Of a DNA stretch of 64,000 nucleotides, positions 26,968 through 35,472 are shown piece by piece. The stretch is from Gemmatirosa kalamazoonensis (GTDB lineage Bacteria; Gemmatimonadota; Gemmatimonadetes; Gemmatimonadales; Gemmatimonadaceae). A program made the translations under genes and the position numbers. The stretch is from the NCBI RefSeq assembly GCF_000522985.1, contig NZ_CP007130.1, forward strand, positions 868,001-932,000, read 5' to 3'. The notes below the pieces were generated by a model, which worked only from the letters and a program-made list of their open reading frames with translations, made no database searches and had not been told where the DNA came from. Positions within the stretch are counted from its first letter, which is position 1. Every line of letters begins with the position of its first letter.

Positions 26968-27843
26968 TCATGAGCGATCCGCGCCGAGCACGCGCCGCTG
27001 GATCGCGACGACGATCCCGATCATCGCCGCGAGCGCGACGCCGATCGTCGCCGCGTAGCCCATCTTCTGGTACGAGAACGCGTTCGTGTAGAGGTACAGC
27101 ACGATGGAGTACGTGCGCCGCAGCGGCCCGCCGCCGGTCATCACGTACGGCTCGATGAAGAGCTGGAAGCCGTTGATCGTCGACAGCGTGACGACGAGCA
27201 GCGTCTGCGGAAGGAGCAGCGGGAGCGTCAGGTAGCGGAACCGCTGCCACGCCGTCGCGCCGTCGAGCGCGATCGCCTCCTGACAGCTCCGCGGCACGTA
27301 CTGCAGGCCCGCGAGATAGATGATGACGTAGAACCCGACGTTCTTCCACGTCACCATCGCGGCGATCGCCGGCATCGCCGTGGCGGGGCTCGTGAGCCAC
27401 GGCACCGGGGCGAGTCCCACGCGCGCCAGCAGCTCGTTGATGAGCCCCACGTCGGTCGCGTACAGCGCGTTCCACAGGATCGCGACGACCGCGCCCGAGA
27501 TGACGACCGGGAGGAAGAACGCCGCGCGCCAGAACGCGCGCAGTGCGAGCGGGCGGTCGAGCGCCAGCGCGAGGCCGAGCGCGACGACGATCTGCAGCGG
27601 CACGTGGATCGCCAGGAACACGAACGTGTTGCCCACCGCCTGCCAGAAGCGCCCGTCGGTCGCCAGGTGCCGCACGTTGTCGAGCCCCGCGAACGTCGGC
27701 GGCGTGACGAGATCCCAGCGCAGCAGCACGAGCGCCAGCGCGAACACCACCGGGTACGCCGCGAACGTCAGCAGGAACAGCGCGTACGGCGCCGTGAGCA
27801 GCCACCCCGCGCGCGACTCGGCACCGGCTCGCTCAACGCGCAC
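26968..27843 (-). CDS. Sugar ABC transporter permease, MalF family
   Basis: 291 residues from a GTG start at 27843, overlapping the end of the binding-protein gene by 11 bp. Six helices; typical lead GWLLTAPYALFLLTFAAYPV and EAA loop QEAIALDGATAWQRFRYLTLP. It lacks the large periplasmic P2 loop of E. coli MalF, like most UgpA/LacF-type proteins. It forms the heteromeric channel with the MalG-type protein encoded next. The overlap indicates translational coupling to the binding protein. Confidence 0.92.
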   Translation of the reverse strand: MRVERAGAESRAGWLLTAPYALFLLTFAAYPVVFALALVLLRWDLVTPPTFAGLDNVRHLATDGRFWQAVGNTFVFLAIHVPLQIVVALGLALALDRPLALRAFWRAAFFLPVVISGAVVAILWNALYATDVGLINELLARVGLAPVPWLTSPATAMPAIAAMVTWKNVGFYVIIYLAGLQYVPRSCQEAIALDGATAWQRFRYLTLPLLLPQTLLVVTLSTINGFQLFIEPYVMTGGGPLRRTYSIVLYLYTNAFSYQKMGYAATIGVALAAMIGIVVAIQRRVLGADRS

Positions 27844-30460
27844 GGAGGATCCCTCGCGTCTCGCGCGCGGCACGCGCGAGCGCGTCGCGCACGGGCACCG
27901 TGCCATAGATCGACGCGGCCTCGTACGCCTCGGACAGCACGTCGAAGATCTCCACCACGTCGGGGTCGACGTCGAGGTCGCGCGCGCGCTCCACGTAGCG
28001 CGCGTACGTGGGCAGCGTGGGCCAGCGCGCGAGCGCCCGCGCGAACCGCGCATCGTCGGCGAGCGCGCGTCGGTAGGGGAGCTGGCTCGCCTCCTCGACC
28101 AGCATGCGGTCCGCCTCGGGCGACGTGAGGAACGCGACGAAGCGCGCCGCGGCCTCCGGGTGCCGCGTGGTCGCGAACACGGCGATGCTGCGCAGGTCGG
28201 CGAACGCGTAGCGCTGCTCGGGCGGCGCGCCGTCGGCCGCCGGGATCGGCACGGCGCCGTAGCGCATGCCGGGCGTCTTGATCTCCTCCAGCTCGCGCAC
28301 GAACCACGGACCGATGATCTTCATCGCCACGGTGCCGTCGGCGAACGGGTCGCGCCCCTGCGAGAAGTTCGCGCGCGGCAGCAGCCCCTCGGCGAACCCG
28401 CGACGCAGCAGCTCGAGCGCCGACGCCGCGGCGGCGTTGTCGAACAGCACCGAGTCGCCGCGCACGAGCGTGCGGCCGCCGGAGCTCGCGAGGTACAGCG
28501 GGTAGAAGTCGTAGAACCGCTCGTACCACGTCGTCTTCAGCGGCGCCCACAGCGCCCAGTGGTCGCGCCGCCCGTCGCCGTCGGCGTCGCGCGCGAGCTT
28601 CCGGAACGCGTCGAGCAGCTCGCTCTGGGTGGTGGGCGGCGACACGCCGGCCCGCGCGAGCAGGTCGACGTTGTACAGCAGCAGCTCGGGGTTCGTCTTC
28701 CACGGGAACGCGTACACGCCGCCGTCGGGGAGCCTGAGCGGCGCGAGCATCGCCGGCGACGTGCGCTCGCGGAGCCGAGCGGCCGTCGCCACGCGATCGT
28801 CGAGCCGCACCACCCCGCCCGCGCGCACGAGCCGCGACAGCAGCGCGGACGACACGTTCGACGACACGTCCGGCGTCGCGCGCGCGACGATGGCGGCGAG
28901 CAGCACCTCCTCGGTGGACCGCCCCGCGGGGAGCGGCTGCACACGCACCTGCACGTCGGGATGCTCGGCGTTCCACCGCGCGACGAGGCGCGTGGCGAGG
29001 CGCGTCTCGGCGGGGTTCGCGGCGGGCCAGTAGGTGAGCGTGATCGGACCACCGTTAGGCGTCTCGTCCACGTGCAGGCCGGACGCGTCGCGGCGCAGCG
29101 TGAGGCGCTCGCCACCGGGACCGACGAACTCGCGGCGGTCGGGCACGACGGCAAGCGACGCGCTGGGCGCGCCGCGGGTGCCATAGCGCGCGTAGGTCGC
29201 GGCGTCGGGATTGGCGGCGACGCGCTGCAGTGCGAGCAGCGCCTCGATCGTGGACTCCGCGCCGGCATCGCGATTCACCGCGCCCGGCCCGTCGACGCCG
29301 TCGAACGTGCGGCCGGTGCGCTCGTCGTACATGCCGACGAGCCACGACGCGGCCAGCCCCGCCTGCACGGCGTAGCGTCGGTCGCCCGTCGCGTCGGCGA
29401 GCGCGAGCCATCCCTCCACCACCGGACCGACGCCGTACGCGATCTGCGGGTACCAGGTGGCGCCGCCGTCGGGCGCGACCGTGGCGGGGATGCGGCCGGC
29501 GAGGGCGAAGCGTGTCCACAGTGCGTCGGCCTCGCGGCGCGCCGCGGTCGCGAGCTCCGGCCGTCCGAGCGCGACGGCGGCGGTCGCGAGCGCCTCAGTC
29601 GATCGGCTGCCCCACGCGTGCCATGCGGCGGCCGGTGCATCGGTGCGCGCGCCCCACGGCGCGGCGTCCGGTCCGCCGCGCGACAGCGGCACGAGCAGCT
29701 CCGCCGCACGCTCGGCCAGTGCCGCGTGCTCCGGCGACGGCTCCGCGCGCTGCAGCGCCAGCATGCCCAACAGCGCCTCGGACGTGGCGGTGGCCGAGCC
29801 GCCGACGAGCCGGCCGGCGTCGACGTCGCGGCGCGCGCGCGCGACGGTGCGGTCGAGCACCGCGCGCAGATCCGGCGGCAGCGCGGCCGCGCCGAGCACG
29901 CGGTCGGCCTCGCCGAGCGCCCAGAGCGCGCGCGCGCCCCAGAACGACATGCCCTTGCGCCCGCTCGCGACCCGATCGTTAGGCACTCCGCGCCCGTCGA
30001 CGAAGTTCAGGTACTCGCCGTCGCCGCGCTCCATGGCGGCGACGAACGCGAGCAGCCCGAGCGCGTCGTCGCGATCGCGCGCGTCGCCGCTCGCCTCGTA
30101 CGCGCGCAGCAGCGCGACGGCGGCCCGCGCCGCGTCGTCCACGCTCGCGATCCCCTCCGAGCCGTCGCGCTGCGGGGAGCCCGTGGGCCGGTAGTCCGGC
30201 GCCGGCGCGTACAGCGCGACGATCTTCACGCGGTGTCCGTCGACGAAGAGGTCGCGCGTGAGGTGCCGCAGGTGGTCGTAGGTGAGGCCTAACGGCTTCG
30301 ATGCGTGCGGCTCGGGCAGGGGGAGAGGGGCGCGGTGGCAGCTCTGCACGAGCATCGAACCGCAGAGGGCGCGGAGGACGCAGAGGAGAACAACAACACG
30401 AGACGATTGTTGTTGTTCTCCTCTGCGTCCTCTGCGTCCTCTGCGGTTCGATGTCGTCAC
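27833..30460 (-). CDS. Fusion lipoprotein: helical glycosidase-like domain plus ABC sugar-binding protein
   Basis: About 875 residues. Residues ~60-425 are an all-helical (alpha/alpha)-toroid-like domain (SVDDAARAAVALLRAYE, GMSFWGARALWALGEADRVL, ATWYPQIAYGVGPVVEGWLAL), family uncertain. Residues ~450-875 are an extracellular solute-binding protein family 1 domain (LTYWPAANPAETRLATRLV, VYAFPWKTNPELLLYNVDLL, FADGTVAMKIIGPWF). The start most likely is GTG 30460 (or 30463): it overlaps the previous stop by GTGA, and GGGAGG lies 6-9 bases upstream. With this start a 99-bp palindrome (30354-30452) is coding and supplies RRGRRGRRG followed by VVVLLCVLRALCGS and the Cys of VQSC, a plausible lipoprotein signal. 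From the later ATG at 30355 no signal peptide would exist. It should capture an oligosaccharide for the adjacent permeases and perhaps trim it. Confidence 0.85.
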   Translation of the reverse strand: MTTSNRRGRRGRRGEQQQSSRVVVLLCVLRALCGSMLVQSCHRAPLPLPEPHASKPLGLTYDHLRHLTRDLFVDGHRVKIVALYAPAPDYRPTGSPQRDGSEGIASVDDAARAAVALLRAYEASGDARDRDDALGLLAFVAAMERGDGEYLNFVDGRGVPNDRVASGRKGMSFWGARALWALGEADRVLGAAALPPDLRAVLDRTVARARRDVDAGRLVGGSATATSEALLGMLALQRAEPSPEHAALAERAAELLVPLSRGGPDAAPWGARTDAPAAAWHAWGSRSTEALATAAVALGRPELATAARREADALWTRFALAGRIPATVAPDGGATWYPQIAYGVGPVVEGWLALADATGDRRYAVQAGLAASWLVGMYDERTGRTFDGVDGPGAVNRDAGAESTIEALLALQRVAANPDAATYARYGTRGAPSASLAVVPDRREFVGPGGERLTLRRDASGLHVDETPNGGPITLTYWPAANPAETRLATRLVARWNAEHPDVQVRVQPLPAGRSTEEVLLAAIVARATPDVSSNVSSALLSRLVRAGGVVRLDDRVATAARLRERTSPAMLAPLRLPDGGVYAFPWKTNPELLLYNVDLLARAGVSPPTTQSELLDAFRKLARDADGDGRRDHWALWAPLKTTWYERFYDFYPLYLASSGGRTLVRGDSVLFDNAAAASALELLRRGFAEGLLPRANFSQGRDPFADGTVAMKIIGPWFVRELEEIKTPGMRYGAVPIPAADGAPPEQRYAFADLRSIAVFATTRHPEAAARFVAFLTSPEADRMLVEEASQLPYRRALADDARFARALARWPTLPTYARYVERARDLDVDPDVVEIFDVLSEAYEAASIYGTVPVRDALARAARETRGILRAR
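30354..30452. repeat. CCGCAGAGG palindrome R4, inside a coding region
   Basis: Arms 30354-30398 and 30408-30452 pair almost perfectly (ATCGAACCGCAG against CTGCGGTTCGAT at the ends). Length is 99 bp, exactly 33 codons. On the minus strand it is read in frame in the binding-protein gene: the first arm gives repeated Arg-Arg-Gly, the loop Glu-Gln-Gln-Gln-Ser-Ser, and the second arm a Val/Leu/Cys hydrophobic stretch. Confidence 0.9.
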
Positions 30461-31473
30461 CACGGCACGCCTCCCTCGCCCCGCGCGATCGCCACGTCCA
30501 GCGCATCGAGCAGCGCGGCCTTCGACACGCGCGCACCCGCTACCGACACGTCTGCCGCGCCGTAGTACACGAGGTAGTCGGCGCCGCGCTCGACGAGGCC
30601 CTGTGGGAAGACGACGCGCACGCCGGTGCGGAAGTTCGCCATGTCGACCTGCGGGATGGGACCCGGCTCGATCTCGTACGGCGCCTCGGGCGTGAGCGCG
30701 GGTGCGTCGCTCACGTAGCGCACGCGCTCCGGTCGCTCGAGGTCGAGCACGCACCAGCCCATCGAGTAGACGTTCCCCTCGTCGATCGTCGTCGCGCCGT
30801 GGAACGGCAGGAGCCAGCCGAGCCGAGTGCGCACCGGCGGCGCGCCGGCGCCGACTCGGGCGCTGCGCCACGTGCCCGGGCGCGGGCCGAGCACCGTCGG
30901 TCCATCGTTAGGCCACTCGGCCTCGAGCGCATCGGCGCGGGCGAGCACCGCGCGCGGCATCGGCCGGTGCAGGATCGCGTAGCGGCCGTCGATGCGCTCG
31001 GGGAAAACGACGCAGTTCTTGTTCTCCCCGGCGAGGCGCGGCCCGTGGCGCACGTAGCGCTCCGGCGCGAGCAGGTCGTCGGTCGTCGCGAGGCAGACGC
31101 GCGGGCCGTCGGGGGAGTAGCCGGTGTAGGTGATCGCGTAGCGTCCCTCGTCGGCGAGGAACGTGATGCGCGCGTCTTCCACGCCCCACTGCTCGTACGG
31201 CATCTCGCGCGTGAGCACTGGCCGGTCGAGGATCTCGTCGACCGTCTCGCCGTCCGACGAGACCGCGAGCGCGAGCGACGAGCGTTCCGTGTCCGACTCG
31301 AACACCCGCACGAGCAGCACGACGCTCCCGGTGCGATGATCGATCGCCGCGCCGGCATTGAACGCGCCGGCCGCGCGCGCGTACGGGATCCGCTCCGGGC
31401 GCACGATCGGGTTCGTGGGGAAGCGCTGCAGGGCGGGAAGCCGGATCATCCTCTCGTTCTCGTGGCTCGGCAT
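30457..31473 (-). CDS. GH130 beta-mannoside/oligosaccharide phosphorylase (copy A)
   Basis: 338 residues, no signal peptide: a five-bladed propeller with FPTNPIVRPE at the start, GAFNAGAA, GVEDARITFL (general acid Asp region), NKNCVVFPE, RYAILHRPMPRA and a C-terminal VYYGAADVSVAGA. GH130 enzymes split beta-mannosyl linkages with phosphate, giving mannose 1-phosphate. The genomic setting is the ABC importer operon, so it should act in the cytoplasm on imported mannosides. The stop overlaps the GTG of the binding-protein fusion (GTGA). It begins 6 bp after the stop of the second GH130 gene. Confidence 0.9.
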   Translation of the reverse strand: MPSHENERMIRLPALQRFPTNPIVRPERIPYARAAGAFNAGAAIDHRTGSVVLLVRVFESDTERSSLALAVSSDGETVDEILDRPVLTREMPYEQWGVEDARITFLADEGRYAITYTGYSPDGPRVCLATTDDLLAPERYVRHGPRLAGENKNCVVFPERIDGRYAILHRPMPRAVLARADALEAEWPNDGPTVLGPRPGTWRSARVGAGAPPVRTRLGWLLPFHGATTIDEGNVYSMGWCVLDLERPERVRYVSDAPALTPEAPYEIEPGPIPQVDMANFRTGVRVVFPQGLVERGADYLVYYGAADVSVAGARVSKAALLDALDVAIARGEGGVPW

Positions 31474-31479
31474 GAGACG

Positions 31480-32544
31480 TCACAGCGCCTCCACCGACGA
31501 CAGTATCTCGTCGAGCGAGAGGTCCGCCACGGCCGTCACGCCGTCAGCCGCGCCGTAGTAGACGCGCACGAGATCCCCGTCCGTCACGAGTCCGCACGTG
31601 AACACCACGCCGCCGAAGAATCCCTCGCGCTCGTACGGCGCTTCCGGTGCGAGGATCGGGGTGGCCGAGCGGGCGAGCACGCGCGACGGGTCGTCGGCGT
31701 CGAGGAGGAGCGCGCCGAGCGCGTAGCTGTCCGGCGACGTCACGCCGTGGTAGACCGCGAGCCACGCGTCGCGGCCGCGCCAGCGCACGCGGAACGGCAC
31801 CGCGCCGCCGCCGATCTTCGTGTCGTCCCACATCTCCGGGCGCGCCCCGGCGACGAAGCGGTGCTCGCCCCATGCGAACAGGTCCGGCGACGTCGCGACC
31901 CAGATCGCCGGCGTGCCGAGCCCCGACGGCATCGGGCGGTGGAGCGCGACGTAGTGGTCGCCGAGTCGCTCGGGGAGGATCGTCACGTCCCGGTTGTTCG
32001 GCGGGAAGATCACGCCGTGCCGCTCGAACGTGCGGAAGTCGCGCGTCGACGCGAGCGCCGTGGCGATGCCGAGCGGCGAGACCGCGGTGTAGTTGATCCA
32101 GTACGTGTCGTCGAGCCGCGTGATGCGCGGGTCCTCGACCCCGAATGCCTCGTACGCGTTCGCCGGCGCGAGCGGGGGCGTCGGCTCGACGTCGAAGTGG
32201 ATCCCGTCCCGCGAGCGCGCGACGCGCAGGTGTGAGATCGAGGTGAGCCACGTGCGTCCGCCGACCGAGACGAGGCGCGGGTCGTGCGCGTCGACGCCCG
32301 CGTCGGTCACGCGCCATCGCGTCACCGCGAGCTCGCCGCGCTCCGGCTCGTACACCGCGGCGGCCACCTCGCCGCGCACGTGCGGCGGCGCCTCCGCCAC
32401 GCGCAGCAGCAGGACCGTCTCGTCGCCGTGCCGCACCGCTGCAGGATTGAACACGCCGACGACCTCGAGGTCGGGGCGCGACGGCCGGAGCATCGCCGGC
32501 GTCAGGATGGGGTTCTCGGCGGGGCGGTGCGCGGTGAGGGGCAT
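31480..32544 (-). CDS. GH130 beta-mannoside/oligosaccharide phosphorylase (copy B)
   Basis: 354 residues, cytoplasmic. Same fold as the next gene: ENPILTPAMLRPS, GVFNPAAVRHGDE, GVEDPRITRLDDTYWINYTAVS, NNRDVTILPERLGDHYVALHRP and VRVYYGAADGVTAVADL. The two copies differ strongly outside the motifs, so they probably have different chain-length or linkage preferences rather than being a recent duplication. ATG 32544 lies ~108 bp from the divergent MFS gene start; the shared gap probably holds the promoters for both. It is the first gene of the GH130-importer-GH13 operon. Confidence 0.9.
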   Translation of the reverse strand: MPLTAHRPAENPILTPAMLRPSRPDLEVVGVFNPAAVRHGDETVLLLRVAEAPPHVRGEVAAAVYEPERGELAVTRWRVTDAGVDAHDPRLVSVGGRTWLTSISHLRVARSRDGIHFDVEPTPPLAPANAYEAFGVEDPRITRLDDTYWINYTAVSPLGIATALASTRDFRTFERHGVIFPPNNRDVTILPERLGDHYVALHRPMPSGLGTPAIWVATSPDLFAWGEHRFVAGARPEMWDDTKIGGGAVPFRVRWRGRDAWLAVYHGVTSPDSYALGALLLDADDPSRVLARSATPILAPEAPYEREGFFGGVVFTCGLVTDGDLVRVYYGAADGVTAVADLSLDEILSSVEAL

Positions 32545-32651
32545 GTCGGGATCCGGTGGCTGGCCGAGCGACGCGACACGATGCAACGTTCGACGGCGCT
32601 CCGTCAGGAGCGCCCGGCACGATTCCCCTTCACGCCACACCGAGAACCGCG

Positions 32652-34049
32652 ATGGCGAGGCCGCGCCTCAGCTTCCCGCAGTTGTTCAACATGAGCTTCG
32701 GGTTCCTCGGCATCCAGTTCGGCTGGGGGCTGCAGCTCGCGAACATGTCGGCGATCTACGAGCGGCTCGGCGCCCGCTCCGACCAGGTGCCGGGGCTCTG
32801 GCTCGCCGCGCCGATGACCGGGCTCCTCGTGCAGCCGATCATCGGCGCGCTGAGCGACCGCACGTGGGGACGCCTCGGCCGCCGACGGCCATACTTCCTC
32901 ACCGGGGCGATCCTCGCCTCGGCCGCGCTGTTCGTCATGCCGACCTCGTCGTCGATCCTCATGGCGGCGTCGCTGCTCTGGGTGCTCGACGCGTCGATCA
33001 ACATCTCGATGGAGCCGTTCCGCGCGTTCGTCGCGGACAAGCTCGATGCGTCGCAGCGCACGGCCGGCTTCGTGATGCAGTCGCTCATGATCGGCATCGG
33101 GGCGAGCCTGGCGAACGCGCTGCCGTTCATCTTCGGGAAGCTCGGCGTCACCGGCAGCACGGCGAGCGGCATCCCGCTGTCGGTGAAGTACTCGTTCCAG
33201 CTCGGCGCGGTCGTGTTCATCCTCGCGGTGATCTGGACGGTGGTCACGACGGGGGAGCACCCGCCGGAGGACATGGCGGCATTCGAGCGCGCGCGCCGCG
33301 AGTCGCGCGGCATCGGCCCGCTGTTCGGCGAGATCGTCGACGCGGTGCGCGACATGCCGGCGACGATGAAGCAGCTGGCCGTCGTGCAGTTCGTGACCTG
33401 GCTCGGTCTGTTCTGCATGTGGCTGTTCTTCGTTCCCGCCGTCGCGCGCCACGTGTTCGGCGCCACCGACGCGCAGTCGGCGTCGTACACGCAGGGGGTG
33501 GAGTGGGGCGGCTTCGCGATGGCGTTCTACTCCATCACGTGCTTCCTCGTCGCGCTCGTGCTGCCGCGCGTCGCCGCGGCGACGAGCCGCAAGGCGGTGC
33601 ACGCCGGCGCGCTGGTGTGCGGCGGGCTCGGGCTGCTCTCCGTGTACGTGATCCACAACCAGTACCTGCTGCTCCTCAGCATGGCCGCGGTGGGCGTCGC
33701 GTGGGCGTCGATCCTGTCGATGCCGTACGCGATCCTCTCGGGCGCGCTGCCGGCGCAGCGGATGGGCGTGTACATGGGCGTGTTCAACTTCTTCATCGTC
33801 ACGCCGGAGATCATCGCGTCGCTGTTCTTCGGGCCGATGACCCGCGCCCTGTTCGGCCGCGACAACCCGAACGCGCCGCTCTACGTGGTGATGATCGGCG
33901 GCTTCTGCTTCTTCGTCGCGGCGCTGCTCGTCGCGCGCGTGCAGGACGTGGGCACCCGCGAGGCGGCGGCGGAGATCGAGGCGGACGCGCACGAGCCGCT
34001 CACCGTGCAGGGGTCGGCGCAGCCGGTGCCGAGCGGGGGGCCGGGGTGA
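32652..34049 (+). CDS. SLC45-like MFS sugar transporter (copy 2)
   Basis: 465 residues, 12 helices, clearly paralogous to the protein at 12732: [48 protein letters not shown] and a [18 protein letters not shown] stretch near the end. It is expected to be a proton-coupled disaccharide importer. It is divergent from the GH130 genes, so it is probably an alternative entry route for the same oligosaccharides. The C-terminal tail (~30 residues, Glu/Ala/Pro-rich) is cytoplasmic and unique to this copy. Confidence 0.9.
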   Translation: MARPRLSFPQLFNMSFGFLGIQFGWGLQLANMSAIYERLGARSDQVPGLWLAAPMTGLLVQPIIGALSDRTWGRLGRRRPYFLTGAILASAALFVMPTSSSILMAASLLWVLDASINISMEPFRAFVADKLDASQRTAGFVMQSLMIGIGASLANALPFIFGKLGVTGSTASGIPLSVKYSFQLGAVVFILAVIWTVVTTGEHPPEDMAAFERARRESRGIGPLFGEIVDAVRDMPATMKQLAVVQFVTWLGLFCMWLFFVPAVARHVFGATDAQSASYTQGVEWGGFAMAFYSITCFLVALVLPRVAAATSRKAVHAGALVCGGLGLLSVYVIHNQYLLLLSMAAVGVAWASILSMPYAILSGALPAQRMGVYMGVFNFFIVTPEIIASLFFGPMTRALFGRDNPNAPLYVVMIGGFCFFVAALLVARVQDVGTREAAAEIEADAHEPLTVQGSAQPVPSGGPG

Positions 34050-34053
34050 GCGA

Positions 34054-34254
34054 TCGAACCGCAGCGGACGCAGAGGGCCGCAGCGAACATCGATGGGGCG
34101 AGGTGACAGGCGAGTACCCGGGGGATCCAAGTGCGATTGAAAGGATCTCGAGATCCTCTTCATCGCTGGTGGATCCCGAGTCGTACTCGCCCAGCACCTC
34201 GAACCCGTGGTTCGATCAGAGAGGACAGCCCTCTGCTTCGTCTGCGGCTCAATT
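34054..34254. repeat. Composite palindrome R5, near-copy of R3
   Basis: Same order as 25840-26040: AACCGCAGCGGACGCAGAGG arm, ATCGATGGGGCGAGG, the GGCGAGTAC...GGGGATCCAA palindrome with its GATCTCGAGATC core and GTACTCGCC return, then the CTCTGC...TCTGCGGCTCAATT arm. It diverges from R3 at a few dozen positions, including compensating changes. It lies in the 199-bp gap between the converging MFS and M50 genes. Confidence 0.9.
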
Positions 34255-35472
34255 CAATCCAGCAGCTCTCCGCGCCGCGTGCCGCACGAGAGCGAGCAGC
34301 GCGACGAGCATCGCCGCGAGCGCGACGCCGCGCACGAACAGCGTGAGCACGAGTCCCACCGTCGGCGCCTGGCCGGCGCGGATCGCGACCGCGTACGTGT
34401 CGCGCGCGAACGACGGCACGCGGAGCACGATGCGGCCGAGCCAGAGCAGCAGCAGCGCGCCGCTGGCGATCGCGTAGACGACGACCGCCGCGGTGGTGCC
34501 GCGGCCGAGCGGCGCCGCGCCGCCGGCGTGCCGCGCCGAGTCGCGCCCCGCCCCGCGCAGCAGCGCGCCGAGCGCGAGGCCGCTCCGGCGCCGCAGGTTC
34601 GCGACGCCGAGCGCGTCGGCGAGCAGCCAGTAGCCGTCGAAGCGGAACGCGGGGTTCAGGTTCACCACGGCGGTGACCGCGCTCAGCGCGTACGCGGCGC
34701 TGGCGGCGCGGATGCCTAACGCGCGCCCGGCCGCGAGCACCGCGAGCGCCGCGACCTGCTGACAGAACAGCCCCGCGAGATCCACCACGACGCGGCGGGC
34801 GCGGGGCAGCCGCCACACGTCGTCGAGCTCCACGAACAGCACGGGGAACACGAGGTAGACTCCCGCGCCGACGCGCCCGTGCGCGCAGCCGAACCGACGC
34901 GCCGCGGCGACGTGCCCGAGCTCGTGCGCCACGGTCGTGAGCGCGAACAGCGCGATCGCGAGCGGCGAGAGCAGCGCCGCGGGGTCGAGCGCGCGCGCGC
35001 CGCCGGCGAGTCCCCACGCCCAGGCGCTCGCGGCGACGACGAGCGCCGCGGCGGCCCAGAACAGCCGCGGCGTCATGAGCGGCGCGAGCGGCGTCGCGAG
35101 CCGGGCCGCCCACCGCTCCGACAGCAGCGTGGTGCGCGCGTTCAGCGACGCGAGGGTCGCGCGCGGCGGCGCGTCCGGCATGTCCGGCGCGTCGGCACGC
35201 GCCACGATCCCCTGCGCGACGAGCGACGTCTCGACCCAGCGCGCGAGCTGCGCCGCCTCCGGCGCGGTGCCTAACGCGCGGGCGAGCGGTGCGCGCACCT
35301 CGGCCAGCGTCGCGCCGTCGCCGAGCTGCGCGAGCAGCGCCGCGGTGGCCGCGCTGACCTGCCACCGGCGTCCCCCGTCGCCCTCGACGAGGAACACCGG
35401 TGCCGCGCCCGACACATCGAACGGGCGCACGACGGCGCCGGGCGTCAGTCGGTAGCGCGTCTCAGCGGGCAT
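34249..35472 (-). CDS. M50-family membrane metalloprotease with PqqD/RRE-like N-terminal domain
   Basis: 407 residues. Residues ~5-95 resemble a PqqD-type winged helix (LTPGAVVRPFDVSG, VEGDGGRRWQVSAATAALL, QLGDGATLAEV), the fold used as a leader-recognition element in RiPP enzymes. A membrane domain follows with zinc motif TVAHELGHVAAARR and the distal ligand block NLNPAFRFDGYWLLAD, as in M50/YydH-like peptide proteases. It overlaps the terpenoid-fold gene by 11 bp, so they are translationally coupled, and it is third in the cassette behind the small PEP-CTERM peptide. Likely job: membrane-embedded cleavage or export of that peptide (inference). The last residues GLN sit inside repeat R5. Confidence 0.87.
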   Translation of the reverse strand: MPAETRYRLTPGAVVRPFDVSGAAPVFLVEGDGGRRWQVSAATAALLAQLGDGATLAEVRAPLARALGTAPEAAQLARWVETSLVAQGIVARADAPDMPDAPPRATLASLNARTTLLSERWAARLATPLAPLMTPRLFWAAAALVVAASAWAWGLAGGARALDPAALLSPLAIALFALTTVAHELGHVAAARRFGCAHGRVGAGVYLVFPVLFVELDDVWRLPRARRVVVDLAGLFCQQVAALAVLAAGRALGIRAASAAYALSAVTAVVNLNPAFRFDGYWLLADALGVANLRRRSGLALGALLRGAGRDSARHAGGAAPLGRGTTAAVVVYAIASGALLLLWLGRIVLRVPSFARDTYAVAIRAGQAPTVGLVLTLFVRGVALAAMLVALLALVRHAARRAAGLN

